In this document: piece by piece, positions 44,895-56,820 of the stretch
Numbering within the stretch: the stretch's first letter is position 1
Layout of the letters: every line of letters begins with the position of its first letter
Assembly (NCBI GenBank): GCA_019671135.1
Contig: JAHRHY010000017.1
Location: forward strand, 434,001-498,000
Direction: 5' to 3'
DNA: 64,000 nucleotides
Source of the DNA: Linnemannia hyalina
Lineage: Eukaryota; Mortierellomycota; Mortierellomycetes; Mortierellales; Mortierellaceae
Translations under genes and position numbers: made by a program
The notes under the pieces: generated by a model
Database searches by the model: none
What the model was told of the DNA's origin: nothing
What the model saw: the letters and a program-made list of their open reading frames with translations, nothing else

Positions 44895-45614
44895 TTAATT
44901 TCCAAACCCTTTCTATTGCCACTAAATTCTTCGAAAGACTTCTGCTAACCAATCTAGGCACGTTTTCTCCTAGAAAGCTCTAGCAATAATAGCCAACCTG
45001 GCACCTATACATATGAAATCATAGTCTGTACCGTAGATAGCTAAGCAGTTGATAACTCAAGTCTTTATTAAACACAACATCCTACAATCAAGTCTCCGAC
45101 CGCCTGACCACGCTGTATGATAGCAAAAGAAGTTATTTCCCCAAGTAAAGCACCTAGTTCAAGTTATACCAAGTCAAGTCTCCTGTCACCATGGCCAAAG
45201 TTTTTGAGAGCAATTTCTGTCAAGGACATCATCCCTTTGTCCACCCCCAAAGAAAACGTTTAAGACTTGTGAAATGAATTGGACGAGTACCTCGAGGCAG
45301 TCAATGCAACGCCTGTCCAAAAAAAAAGTCACAGCCGCACGTCTCCTGATAAGAGACAATGCTAGGTGATGGTTAAAGCTCTGCCCTGCCACTCTTGAAA
45401 CCGTCAATCCCTGAGGACTCTTCAAGAAAATTGTGTCAAAACCCCGATTTCCTGGGTGCCCAATCACAAGTATTTTTCCCCGATCAAGACTGTATGAGCT
45501 CAAGCAAACGTGGATCTGTCATCAAGTACAGCTACCTCCCAAAACTTAAACATGGTCGGATCGAAACTCAAAAAGCTACTGTAACATCACAGGTCCAAGG
45601 TGCTGGTGTTATAT
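44895..45614. other. Unassigned interval with possible LTR fragment
   Basis: A 16-bp direct repeat (CTATTGCCACTTAATT-type) occurs twice at 44884-44930. The stretch 44930-45170 is AT-rich and, on the minus strand, has a TTTAATAAAGAC polyadenylation-like motif, resembling an LTR, but I found no target duplication. A minus-strand frame at 45186-45503 (ending ...CSQKLWPW) has no family I recognise. Confidence 0.35.
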
Positions 45615-45713
45615 CTATGAAGAATTAGAGGGAATAAAGGACTTGCCTTGCAGGGCGGTGACGGCGAAGGCTGCAGAGATCAGCAGAATTAGGCTGGACG
45701 CGATGCGAGTCAT
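45615..45713 (-). CDS. Candidate secreted peptide, signal-peptide exon
   Basis: The 32-codon frame starts MTRIASSLILLISAAFAVTA, a textbook secretion signal (basic start, hydrophobic core, small residues at the cleavage site). A TTTATAATAAC motif lies about 30 bp upstream of the ATG, compatible with a core promoter. After codon 22 there is a possible GC-type donor (CAAG|GCAAGT), so this may be the first exon of a small secreted protein; further minus-strand sequence near 45290-45350 has cysteine-containing frames (TCGCD; RCIDCLE) around a T9 run. I could not join these in frame, so the gene may be broken or the peptide may end at TAG 45615. Confidence 0.4.
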   Translation of the reverse strand: MTRIASSLILLISAAFAVTALQGKSFIPSNSS

Positions 45714-45873
45714 TTGGAAGTGGCGATAGAGGAGTTGTTATTATAAAAGTCGTTGGAAGTTGAGATTAGAAGTTATAACGACGCGAGCTGGTGTTCACTG
45801 GATTGTACTGAAAAATGGGCGATTGATTTTGATTTTATTTTTTGCAGGCCCAGGCGTTGATTGTAAAGTAAAT

Positions 45874-47131
45874 TTAGTAGTCGTCTTCCTCAGCGGTGGT
45901 GGCGGCGATCACGCTAAAGTGGAGGTTCTCGGGGTCGCGCTCAACAAACTTCTTTGCAACCTTGATGGCATCCTACAAGGATAGTAAAAGAGCGAAGGCG
46001 AGTAGAATGTCAATATTCCGGTTACAACATCAAAACACTTTCAGTTGACTGCTTGATTCGCGATGTGTGAAGTATGAACGTACAAATAAGAAGGAGTCCT
46101 TGGAGCTGGGACCATGGTTGATTGGGTATGGCTTGTTTCCATCGAGCTCGTAGAGGTGGCCATCGCGTTCAACAAGGCACACGAAATGCAAGTCAACAAT
46201 GTCGGCCAAGTCGGGTGTCGCGGTCTGGCCGGTCGATGCATGGTTCTCGTGGACTCTAGCCAAGGTGGTATCCTCCTCAAGGGCCGTGGCACGCTCAGCG
46301 GGCGTCAAGCTGACAGTCTTCTCCAAAAAGTTCTTGATGACACTGCCTTCCTCTAATAACGCGGACGAAATTGTGTTCTCGTTAGCCAACCATGAGAGGT
46401 CGTGTAAGTAGCGTAATTGATGCTATTCACTTCCAATGCGACATACTCAGCTTCAGATGTCCTCCGTGAGCCCAGTTGTTGACGATGGAATGAAGGACAC
46501 CCATGGTGCCGCAGGCGTTGGAGATGGTCTGGGGGTAGAAGACAATATTGTCACTGACGATCTGACCCTCCTTGTCGATCCTTTGTCTCTCCTCCTTGCA
46601 GAACTCCTCGTATTGTGGCGTGCAGGGAAACAAGAGGATAACGGCATGCACTGGCTGAGGAACAAACGCCAACAATTCCTCATCGAGACCTATGAATAAA
46701 AAAGGAGCAAGAGACGGTGAGTATGTTACTCCATCCAGATGGTAGAGACATCCTGGGTCAAGATAAAAACTGGCGCCACCAAAGATCATAAATTTTGTAC
46801 CCATGACATCAGCGTATCTCCAGGGGGCTGGGACTCCAAGGTCGCGGACATACTATGTGGGACGGATCATGTTAGCTGCTTGTTCCTGGAGTTCATAATG
46901 CTGATGGATGCTGAACGTGGATGTCAGGATGAAAGTGGTACCTTGTCGAGGACCTATATGAAAAGTAGTTTACCGCAGTTGTGAGAAAAAGTTGAGTCAG
47001 GGGTGGTCAGTTTCATTCGTTTCTTGAATGAATGCACTGGTGAAAGCAAAGAGAGAGCGCAATAGTACCTCTGGGTTTGACTCGAGGGGCAACCAGCGGA
47101 TGGTCTTCTTGGTAGGTTGAGCAGCAGACAT
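45874..47131 (-). CDS. Ubiquitin carboxyl-terminal hydrolase, UCH family
   Basis: Six exons on the minus strand, 245 residues: 47131-47069, 46953-46942, 46852-46801, 46689-46447, 46352-46084 and 45972-45874. UCH enzymes (peptidase C12, UCHL1/L3 and yeast Yuh1) cut small adducts from the ubiquitin or Nedd8 C terminus in the cytosol. The active-site residues are visible: Gln in YPQTISNACGTMG (about 96), nucleophile Cys about 102, His in DLHFVCLVERDG (about 179) and Asp in LYELDG (about 194). The start reads KKTIRWLPLESNPEVL as in UCHL3, and the end is DAIKVAKKFVERDP followed by an acidic EEDDY. Exon 2 is a 12-nt microexon (VLDK). Length is normal for the family. Confidence 0.94.
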
Positions 47132-47362
47132 ATTGGTGTTGTTGGTGTGGAAGTTGAAGGTGTTGAAAGTGAAAGAATGAAAGAAAGGGCTTGCGCAACT
47201 TAGCGCTTGAAATACATCATCATCCACACGTTGCTGGGACTGCTTTCCGTTTCGACACTAAGCGTGTGGAGAAAAAAGCGCTGGGAAAGGGTCAGTTCGT
47301 CACTCCTTTCTTTCTATCCTTCCTGCTCACATCACACCGCAACGACGACAACAACGACAACC
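47132..47362. promoter_or_regulatory. Divergent promoter region, UCH / DUF202
   Basis: The two start codons are 231 bp apart and divergent. Core promoters for both genes must lie here. No perfect TATA box is seen. Confidence 0.5.
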
Positions 47363-48166
47363 ATGCCCGACACTCATTTGCACCCCTTTGACCCAGAATC
47401 ACCTTCTGTCCTGACCAACACTATGACAACAACACCAAGCCCACTCTCCCCTGGAAGCATCACATTCCAGGAAACCTCAACGAACAAAGAGCCCGCCACA
47501 CCAGTCGACCATTCCAGCTCAGGCACAACCAGCATACTTCGGAAAAGAAGCGAGTTCAAACAACCCATCGCCGCATCCCCTTCCAACGCTACTGTCCTGC
47601 CCCAATCCAACAACACTACCTCGAATGCATCCTCCACAGGAGCAACAAAGGCCTCTCTTACCCGCCGTATCTCAGGTCCAGGAGGTCGGTTTCAAACGGA
47701 CGAGGACGAGGACGAAACCCCACGGTGGACGACACGCGTGTCCAATTTCCTTCAAAAGGTCTACGCCGACTACTCACCCTCACTGACACTGGAGAACAAG
47801 GGGTCGATTGCCAGAGACCATCTTGCCAACGAGCGCACCTACCTCGCCTGGCTCCGGACGTCCCTATCACTCATTACTGTGGGTGTTGCGGTCACTCAAC
47901 TGTTTCGACTCCAGACCAGCGACCCAGCCCATGCAAATCAATTGATCAGAGTCTCGGAGATGGGACGACCTTTGGGCGGGTCGTTCATTGCGCTTGGAAT
48001 GTTGTTTCTCTGGCTGGGCACATCGAGGTACTTTCATAACCAGAGTGTGCTATCGTATGGCCAGTTCCCTGCCAGTCGTGGAAGTGTCATCCTGGCTACC
48101 GTCACAATTCTTGCGATCCTCATTGCTTGCTTCATCATTGTCCTCCTACAGGAGAGGCCTTCCTAA
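47363..48166 (+). CDS. DUF202 membrane protein
   Basis: A single exon of 267 residues. The first 135 residues are serine/threonine/proline-rich and presumably cytosolic and disordered. From about 140 comes a DUF202 (YidH-like) domain: IARDHLANERTYLAWLRTSL followed by three hydrophobic segments (about 165-185, 205-225 and 240-262). The same domain forms the membrane part of yeast vacuolar transporter chaperone proteins, but the SPX and polymerase parts of VTC are absent here, so this is a stand-alone relative of unknown role. Upstream in-frame codons exist, but the first ATG after the divergent promoter is at 47363. Confidence 0.85.
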   Translation: MPDTHLHPFDPESPSVLTNTMTTTPSPLSPGSITFQETSTNKEPATPVDHSSSGTTSILRKRSEFKQPIAASPSNATVLPQSNNTTSNASSTGATKASLTRRISGPGGRFQTDEDEDETPRWTTRVSNFLQKVYADYSPSLTLENKGSIARDHLANERTYLAWLRTSLSLITVGVAVTQLFRLQTSDPAHANQLIRVSEMGRPLGGSFIALGMLFLWLGTSRYFHNQSVLSYGQFPASRGSVILATVTILAILIACFIIVLLQERPS

Positions 48167-48216
48167 ATACCACTTGCTCAAAATAAATAGATTGTATAAC
48201 ATACTTTTAATAATGA

Positions 48217-48784
48217 TTAGGTGGTGGGTGGTATCGTGGTGGCTGGTGCTTCTAGTCCTGCGGTCTGCTTCCATGCGTGCATCTTTGCCCTTTTGTTTTG
48301 CTTGCGCGACCAGCTCCGCTGCTTCTTTTTCGCTCTTTCGTGAGCAAGGATATTATCGGGACTCTGATCCTCGTTTGCCTGCCTCTTCTTTGCTAAGGCG
48401 CAGTCTGTTCCAATTGCTTCACGCAAATCTAAGCAATGGCAACCATTTTGATGTCTGGTGAGCATCATGTCTCTTCTATCAATTGGGCGGTTGTTGACAG
48501 TAATTGAGTAGCATGAATCATGTCTCTGTTACCTTGGGTATCATTTGTAAGCACCATGTCGATGTCCATGGCTTCTTGGACTGTGACAGTATGAAACAAC
48601 AAGGGTCAGTGGGCTAAAGATCATTCTGTTTACTTGTCATTTATCTGGAACAGGAAAAGCCCATTGATCAACCCTTACTGCTTTCATGACTCGACATAGC
48701 TGCGACTCTAGAGGCATGTCTTTGGCCTCGAATGGTCGCAACAAAGATCTCGTCCAGGTCACTCCATTCGTCAATGTCGGTCAT
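48217..48784 (-). CDS. Small basic protein, three exons, unknown function
   Basis: Assembled by hand: exons 48784-48679, 48580-48533 and 48428-48217, 121 residues. The junctions are GTAAGG...CACAG and GTAACA...TTAG and all phases fit. The protein starts MTDIDEWSDLDEIFVATIRG, then QEAMDIDMVLTNDTQ, then a lysine/arginine-rich block (HERAKKKQRSWSRKQNKRAK, about residues 85-104) that looks like a nuclear localisation or nucleic-acid-binding stretch. The pattern is an acidic N terminus plus a basic C terminus. It converges with the DUF202 gene, leaving only 50 bp between stop codons. I do not recognise a family. Confidence 0.62.
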
Positions 48785-49928
48785 TCTCGCTGGTTCACTG
48801 ATTCAGGTTCTTGTACAATGCCGATCAGTCATCTCTTGGAGAAGAAGGTGAGTCGTAGGCTGGTTGGTCCCGTCCGGTGCTGTTGACAAGCAGAGCCGGT
48901 TGTTTATAACGCGTGTTTTTGAAATCCTGGCAATAGGCGCGTGTGAACCGCAAAGAAGAGTTGGGAGAAGAAACGGGAAAAGGAGGTATGTTAGTTACGG
49001 GGGTAAATTTGTTTTTGTTGTGCGATTGTCCCCTGTGAGGTTGCCCCTATTGAACCTCCTGGCCTATGGTGGCTCCTGAAAGCCGACTGTCTATACCCTT
49101 GAAGCCAACAAGGTATGCGTTGTAATGCGGGTATCGATTCACCGAAGAGCTGGTCAAGAAGGAAACGAAAAAAAAAGATGTATGAGCATTCAGAGGTTAG
49201 ATTTGTTCGCACGAGTATGGGTTTGCAATGAGAATAAGGTTGGTGCGACAGGCATTCAGCTCCAGCAACCACATTTATTTCATTTTGCCGAATAATTTTC
49301 GATCCAGGCACACACAAGTGAGAGCGAGAGAGGGGGTAGCAAGTCGAAGCAGCGAAAAGAAACACTCGTATGCAACCGTGTCTCTGCCTCGGACTGACAC
49401 GAGAGTGGAGGACTCTCGTTGAGGCGACTGTATATAGAATGTCAGGGTGGTGAGGGATGTCGAGTGGTGCGGTATCGAAGGTGAGTGTTCCTGATGAACT
49501 CAGAAGTGGCGGTGAAATATATATGCTGAATGAAGGTGACGTGTCGATTCCCATTGGTAGATCAGCGAGGTACATCCACGCCGTGTATAATTGGATCAAT
49601 TGGATGCGGATGTGGATGTGTTCAAACTCTGTGTATGAGGCAGTCGTGTTTCCTTGAGGTGGCTCTTGCCTGCAACTGCCACGATCATCATCTTTTTTTT
49701 CTTTTTCTTCTCTCTTTTTACATCCATCCTTCCTTCACCTCCTCTCACTCACTCTCCCCTTCACCCTTTTCCTCTTCTTCTTCCTCCTCCCCTTCCCTTC
49801 CTTCTCCCGACCCTCCCGACCGCCTCAGCTTCTCATCTCTTCCGCAACAACAAAAGAAGCATTGAATCAACCCCTCCATCGCGAGACCTGCGCCGAACAA
49901 ACTCCCGTCATCTCCATCTCCTCATATC
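48785..49928. other. Intergenic region upstream of SEC16
   Basis: The last 250 bp are CT-rich leader (49690-49850) before the SEC16 start. A long minus-strand open frame (48991-49599) has no recognisable domain and an unusual composition, so I do not call it. Nothing else was identified. Confidence 0.5.
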
Positions 49929-52900
49929 ATGGCCCAGCAGCTGCCTCCCGTTGAAGATGGTCCCATCCCATTCTTCGGCGCCGCTCCAGGTCCCCCTCCT
50001 ACCAGCAACAGGAGCGGACCTCCTCCACGTCCTATGCAGCAGCAGCAGCAGCAGCAGCATAGGCCTCCCTTCCAGCCCACTCAGCACCACCCACCCGCGG
50101 GCCCTTTCCATAACCAGCAGCAGCAGCCTGTTCAGCCTCAACCTCAGCGTCACCCTCAGCAGCATCCCCAGCAGATGCCTCCCCAGCATCAGCAACAGCA
50201 GGCTTTGCAGCGGCCGCAGCCCCCTCGCCAGGCGAGCTCGTCGCCTTTTGGAGTCGCTGCCGATCTTTTTGCTAGTCCTCCTAGCTCGAACCCTACGCTG
50301 AACCAGACCCAGAACCAGGGACCTCCTCAGGGATTCCAGCCACAGGGCGGTAACCTCGGTGCACACGTCCCAGTACAGCACCAGATCCAACCCCAACCTC
50401 AGGCTCAGAACGCCCCACCAAGGTTCCCTCAACAGCACTCGCCTGTCCAACAAAAGGCTCAGAGACAGCCCTCAGTTGCTCAACCAGGTCCACCAGTTCG
50501 GCCCCAGCAACAGGCTCCTCCACCTCAGAGACCTCCAGTTCAACAACAACAGCAACAGCAGCCTCCAGTTAACAACCAGGTTCAACGGAATCCCCAGCAG
50601 CAGCAGCACCAGCAACACCAGCAGCAACAGCAGGTCTCTCAAACACACCAGAAGCAACAGGGGCACTCACCAGTTCAGGAGAGGGCTCAGGTCCCTGCAC
50701 CAGTGCCTGCACCAGTGCCTGCACCAGTGCCTGCTCCTGCTCCTGCTCCTATCCCCAGGGAGCAGACAAGTTCACCCTTTGCATCTGCCTCTGATCTGTT
50801 TGGAAACACCACAGGTCAAAACGTTTCAGGATGGTCCATCCCCGCTGTAGAGGCTCCCGTCGCACAACCCGCAGCCCCTCAGTTCCCTGCTGCGTCTGCT
50901 CCCCCAGTGAACAACGCACCCCCTCAGAGACAGCAACAACAGCAACAACCTCAGAAACAGCCACCGCCACAGCAACAGCAGCAGCAGCATCAACCTGCTG
51001 CTAACATTTTCTCGGCGGCACCTGCTATTGACGCTGGATTGCCACCTTTGCCACTCGCACCTGTCCAGAAGCAAACCCCTCCTGTTCAGGTGCCTCCTGC
51101 CCAGCAGGCGACTCTTGCACCACCCCCTCAACGCCAGCCATCGTTGCAATCAGCACAGTTGCCTCCTCCTCCAGCAGCAAAGCCTCAGCAGACCCCACAG
51201 CAACAGCAGCCCCCACAGCAGCAGCAGCAATCAAGACAAGGATCCATTTCCGCTCAGGGTCCTCCTCAAGGACCCCCTCAAGGACCTCCCCGCCAGAGCC
51301 CAAGTGTCCCTGGTCCTCATGGACCTCCCCAAGTACAGGCTTCCCAGCTTCCTCCTTTGCCGAGAGCTTCGATTTCAACTCCCCGTCAGGCCCCTTTGAC
51401 AGGACCTCCCTCTGCAACCTCAGTCAGCCACGCAGCCTCGCCTTATGGCGGATATATCCCTCCTCAGACGCCTCTTCTGACTGCGATCCAGACCCCTTTG
51501 ATGTTGCCAGCACAAACGTCTCAGGCCTACCAGTCGTCTCGCACGCCTTACATGGGTCCTCTTCGCAACCAGTTTGCGTCGACCTCGCAGCTCATGCTTG
51601 AGCCTTGCCCCTATGCAGAGTGCGGGGGAGAGAATAAGCCACAGGCAAAGTTCTGCTCTGAGTGTGGTCGCTCGATCTCGACTGCAAGCCGATCAGCCAC
51701 CCCCTCGTTGGGTCATTATGCAGAGTTCCAGGCCACAACTGCCCCTCCTATGCCAAGCTTGGATCGCATGAACTCTTACTCACAGGAGCAAAACCAGCCC
51801 GAGCAAGCCCAACAACCCCAAGAGCAGCAGCAGCAACCTGAGGTGGCCTACACCAGCTACGCCCAGGACGATCAAAGCTATCAGCAGCAGGATTACCCTC
51901 AGGACCAGCAGCAGTACGCCTATGCTGAGGGCCAGCAGGGTTATGAGCAAGAATATGACCAGACATACGACCCCACCTACAACCAGGGATATGGCGATGC
52001 TGCTTATTACGATCAGAACCAGCAGTATGACCCGAGCCATCAATACGATCAGAGCCAGCAGTACTACGATCCCGTTACTGGTCAATACATCGACTATGCC
52101 CAGCAGGAGGTTGCCCCCGAACCTGAGCCCGAGCCTGAACCTGAGGTTGAGATCATTGACGATCCCTTGGACCGCGCCTATGGCTGCCCATTGATAGCCT
52201 TTGGATTTGGAGGTAAGCAATCTGATATAGCCTCAAATGCATACCTTGTAGTCATTTTTCGCTATGCATGCATTGGGTTGGCATTAACATAACTTGTTTA
52301 TTCACATTGCCACATAATAGGCAAGATCATGACTTCTTTCCCTCGCTCTGTCCAGCGCTTCGACTCAGGATCTAACAACATGGTGACCAAGAGATACCCT
52401 GGCGATTTGCAGTTGGAGCACATCAAGGACATCATGACTGTTGACAAGTCGATTGCCACCTACCCTGGACCTCTTCTCATGGACAGCGCTACCCAGATGA
52501 AGAACAAGCGCAAGGACGTTTTGACTTTGATCGAGAGCAAGATTAAGGAGTCCGAATATGATACCCAGGACAGCACCCATGACGCCCACCGCGTCTTGAT
52601 CTGGAAGTTGTTTAAGGTCATGTTTGAGCAGGACGGCGCTCTCGTCGGAGGGTAAGTTGTCGTCAAATGCAACGATCGCGTGTATAGTTGCTGTTTTCGC
52701 TGATCTGTTTTTTTTAACCATTCTCATATTGTCTCCAAACACAATAGTGCCAAGGTCGACGAGGCTGTCCGCAGCGTTTTGCTCTCGATCCCATTGAGCG
52801 TCTACCCTGCCCAGCCTAACCAAGAGGCTGTCAGCCCTCTCCGTTCGTCCACCTCCCTTGATGTTCTTCAGGATATTCTCCGCAGTGGCGATCGCACTGG

Positions 52901-55900
52901 TGCTGTTCGCTATGCCATGAGCGTCAACCTCTGGGCCCATGCCCTCGTTATCAGCAGCTGTGTCAACAAGGAGCTTTGGAAGGAGGCCGTCAACGGATTC
53001 GTGAGCCAGGAACTGGCTACTGGAGGTGGGGACTTACAGGCCAACGGCCGTGAGGCTTTGCGTGTCCTCTATGCCTTGTTCTCTGGCCAAACCCAGAGCG
53101 CCATCACGGAGTTGATCCCCTTGACCTTGCGTGCACCCATTGATGGACACCAGGATGAGACCCAGGTCGCTGACGACCAGTTTGTCACCGGAGCCTCGCT
53201 GTCCTTGATGAAGCCCATTGAGGAGCCTAAGATCCCCAGCGCCAGTCTCGGACAGTGGCGCGACACCTTGGTGATGATCTTGTCCAACCGCACTTCGGGA
53301 GACCAGACCGCCATCAGCTCGCTCGGAGACCTCTTGTTGAAGGAAGGATGGGTTGAGGCTGCTCACATCTGCTACTTGCTTTCGCCCCAGAACTCAGTCC
53401 ACTCTGGACCCGATGCTCAGGGCAACCGCTTGGTTTTGATCGGTGCCGACGCTAACCCTCACACGTCGTTCCCCTTCTACAAGAACATCGAGGCGTTCCA
53501 GAAGACCGAGATTTACGAGTTTGCTTGCGCCCTCAGGAGTGCAGGTGCCACCGGAGGATTGCCTTTCCTCCAGGCTTACAAGCTTGTTTATGTCTGGACC
53601 CTTGTTGAGTGGGGCATGTTCTCTGAAGCTGGAAGGTATGGATTGAGCTTTGTTATTTTTGAATGTGGCATACCCCTAGGGAAAATATGCTTTTAAACTG
53701 ACCTTCATTGCATGTTTCTGTGTAGGTACTTGGAGTCGATGGAGGCTATTGTCAAATCTCAGACAAAGGGATCTCCTTACTACAACATTGTCTTCCTCGA
53801 GCGTCTGAAGGACATTACTGAGCGTCTGTCAGGAAGCTCTCAGTTGGTTTCCACTAGGTAAGGCTCAATACATGACTAGTGAAATGTGACATATTTGGTG
53901 GTATGGAACGTGCAACTGATACTTTTTCGTTTCTCTGTCGTTAGTGAGTCTTGGTTTGCCAAGAAGGTCACTAAGCCCACCATTGGAGGCATCTTTGATG
54001 CTCTGGACAATAAGATTTCCAAATTCATCGCCGGTGACAACGACCAGCTCAAGCCTGTCGTCGACGAGCCCAAGGCGAACGCCTCTGAGTCTGGACCCTT
54101 TGCCCATGCCCCCGCCTTGCCCGACTTGAGCAACATTCCTCCTCGCGCCGTCTCCAGATCGAGCAATGGAACCCGCGCCACCAGACGCACCTCCGTCCCT
54201 GGTCGCGCCTCCTTGGAGGTTCCTACCTTCAACCAGACCCAGGCCGTTGCCGCGCAGACTGAGATCGCTTCCCAGGCTGTACCTGCCGTCGATGTGGACG
54301 CCACTCAGGATCAAACCTACCCCGGCTACGATCAAACCGCTCAGTATAACGCAGAGGGCGATGCTCAGGCTGCAGGATACTACGCTGGATATGAATACGA
54401 CGGCCAGACCTACGCCTACGATTCGACCCAAGCCTACCCCGAGACCTACCAGGGCGAGGATACCTCTGCCTACCAGGGCTACGAGCAGCAGCAGGGAGAG
54501 TTCCAGGCACAGGCCGATGCCGTTCAGGAACAGCAACCCTACGGCGAGGAGAACTACCAGACCCAGGCCGGTTACGAGGGCCAGTACGATGAGACCCAGT
54601 ACAATGGCCAGTATGATGCTCAGTATGAGACTGCTGAGGGCACTCTTGGCGCCACTGTCGCCGGCTTGGCCATTCAGCCCGACAACGCTCCCGTCGATTC
54701 AGCTGCCTACTCGACCCAGGCTGTTCATGGATCTGAGGAGCACGATGCCACTGCCGCTGCTATAGCCACTGCTACTGCTATTGTTGAGGAGACACCTGCC
54801 GCTGCTGCCACTGAGGAGTATGATGCCAACAACTATGGTCAATATGCCGAGGGTGCAGCGTATGCTTACACCGAGGATGTCACGTATAACGGCGACTACC
54901 AGGAGGGTCAGGCGTACCAACAGGGCCAGGAGTACCAGCAAGGCCAGGAGTACGAGCAGGGCCAGGAGTACCAGCAAGGCCAGGAGTACGAGCAGGGCCA
55001 GGAGTACCAGGAAGGCCAGGCGTACCAGCAAGGCCAGGAGTACCAGCAAGGTCAGGAGTACGAGCAGGGCCAGGAGTACCAACAGGGTCAGGAGCACCAA
55101 CAGGGCCAGGAGTACCAACAGGGCCAGGAGTACCAGGAGGGTCAGGAGTACCAGGCTGGCGATTATCAGACCGGCGAGTACACGACCGGCGGAGAATACC
55201 AGCAGGAGTACCAGGAAGGCCAAGGTTATAATGCCTATGGCGAGCAGCAGTACGACCAGACTGCCGAACAGACCGCCGAACAGACTGCCGAACAGACTGC
55301 CGAACAGACCCTCTATGGCAACTACGAAGGTGCCGAGTACAACGATGCCAGCTACCAGGAGCAGACCGAGGGTCACCAACCTGTCGAGACCCACGCCCAT
55401 GTCGATGCAGCTGTCCCCGAGAAGCAGCAGGAGGTCCTTGCTGACGAACCCACTGCTGAGCAGCAGGAGCAGCCCATTCTTGAGGCCGCTGCTGTTGTTG
55501 AGGCTGTTGTTGAGCCCGTCGCTGATACTCCCGTCGCTGTTCAGGGAGACTACCAAGAAGTCGAGCACCAGCAGGGTGAATACCAGGAGGGCCAGTATCA
55601 AGAGGGCCAGTACCAGGAAGGCCAGTATGACTACAGCCAGACCGAGTACCATCAGGAGGGCCAGTATGACTACACCCAGCAGGGCGAATACCAGGAAGGC
55701 CAATATGACTACACCCAGCAGGGCGAGTACCAGGAAGGCCAGTACGACTACACCCAAGCCGAGTACCAGCAGCAAGGCGATTACCAGCAGGCTGAGTACC
55801 CTACCGAGGACCAGCAGCAGCAGCAGCCCTCCAACGAGCCCGGTGTTCTCCCAGTCACCAGCGAGTACCAGGAGCACGGCGAGTATGATGCCGCAGGTGT

Positions 55901-56820
55901 CTACGAGGGTCACCCCAACGGAGCCGAGTACTCTGCTGACGGAACCCAGCAGCAGGATTACTCTTCCGGCAACAACACCTGGTGGGGCAATGGAGACGGC
56001 AGCTATGTCGACCCCAATGCCGGTGAGCAGCAGCCCGCTGCCGACGCCCCCGCTGTCGCTGCCGAAGCCGCTCAGGAGCCATTGGAGGAAAACTATGAAG
56101 AGGGCCAGTTTATCTCTTTCGGAGCTGTCCCTACCATTCCTTCGTTTGGTCAGCCTGCCGCCCCTGTGAACAACAACAACAACCAGTCGTCGTTTGCCGA
56201 TGATGATGATCTTGGTATGGGCAACAACTCTTTGAAGAAGGAGAAGCCTGCCGCGCCCGAGGGAGAGAACTCCGCAGCTGCCGCCGCGACTCAAGATGAC
56301 AATGCAGCCAATGCCGGTGCTGAAGGCGATGATTGTAAGTGACCTTGTACTGGGCTCATATACTTACATTGATGTTGTTCGTTATGATGTTCGCAGTGAC
56401 TAACACGCCGCCTTTGTTTGCAACTTGAAACTATTAGCCAAGGGATGGTGGCCCAAGATCAACCTTTTCGGTGGAGAGAAGCGCGAGGGCACCCCTAAGC
56501 CAGTGAAGGCAAACTTGGGTGAGGAATCCTCGTTCTACTTTGACAAGGAACAACAGCGATGGGTGAACAAGAAGGGCGGTTCAGAGACCTCTAGCGTGGC
56601 CGAGGCATTGCCTCCACCACCCATGTCCCGCACTGTAACCCCAGCTAGCATCTCGTCCCCAGCAGCTGGAGGACCTCCTTCTTTGAACCGTGGACCCCCC
56701 TCGACTGGCGGTAGCTCGCCTGCGATGGGTGGACCTCCTGGTCTCAAGCCCGCTGGTGCTGGATCTGCTGCTCGTCGTGGAGCACGGTCAAGATATGTTG
56801 ATGTCTTGAACACCAACTAA
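49929..56820 (+). CDS. SEC16: COPII coat assembly scaffold Sec16
   Basis: Six exons, 2135 residues: 49929-52212, 52321-52651, 52748-53635, 53726-53857, 53945-56334 and 56438-56820. Sec16 organises ER exit sites and recruits COPII subunits. Exon 1 is a long proline/glutamine-rich disordered region that contains a zinc-ribbon-like CPYAECGG...FCSECGRSI (about 559-583). The conserved central domain starts in exon 2 ([36 protein letters not shown]) and runs through exons 3-4 with the Sec13/Sec31-binding helical region ([53 protein letters not shown]). Exon 5 is a glutamine/tyrosine-rich tail with tandem repeats. The last exon has the C-terminal Sec23-binding-type end ([32 protein letters not shown]). 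Confidence 0.92.
54906..55157 (+). repeat. 18-bp coding minisatellite in SEC16
   Basis: Fourteen tandem units of six residues with consensus GQEYQQ, encoded by 18-bp units that vary mainly at CAG/CAA and GAG/CAG positions. A second array, with a QYDYTQ-GEYQEG pattern, lies at about 55565-55770. The in-frame unit length means copy changes preserve the frame. Confidence 0.9.

Noticed and set aside
44930..45170. Second solo LTR
   Set aside because: A polyadenylation-like motif is present but no TG...CA ends with a target duplication could be fixed.
48991..49599. 202-codon minus-strand open frame
   Set aside because: No recognisable domain, repetitive serine/proline/histidine composition, and it overlaps the probable upstream region of SEC16.
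54906..55157. CRISPR-like regular repeats
   Set aside because: The units are contiguous, coding and without spacers; this is a eukaryotic minisatellite.
54699..56294. Long minus-strand frame opposite SEC16 exon 5
   Set aside because: It is the antisense of the glutamine-rich repeats (leucine/valine/glycine-rich shadow), as are the other long frames over SEC16.
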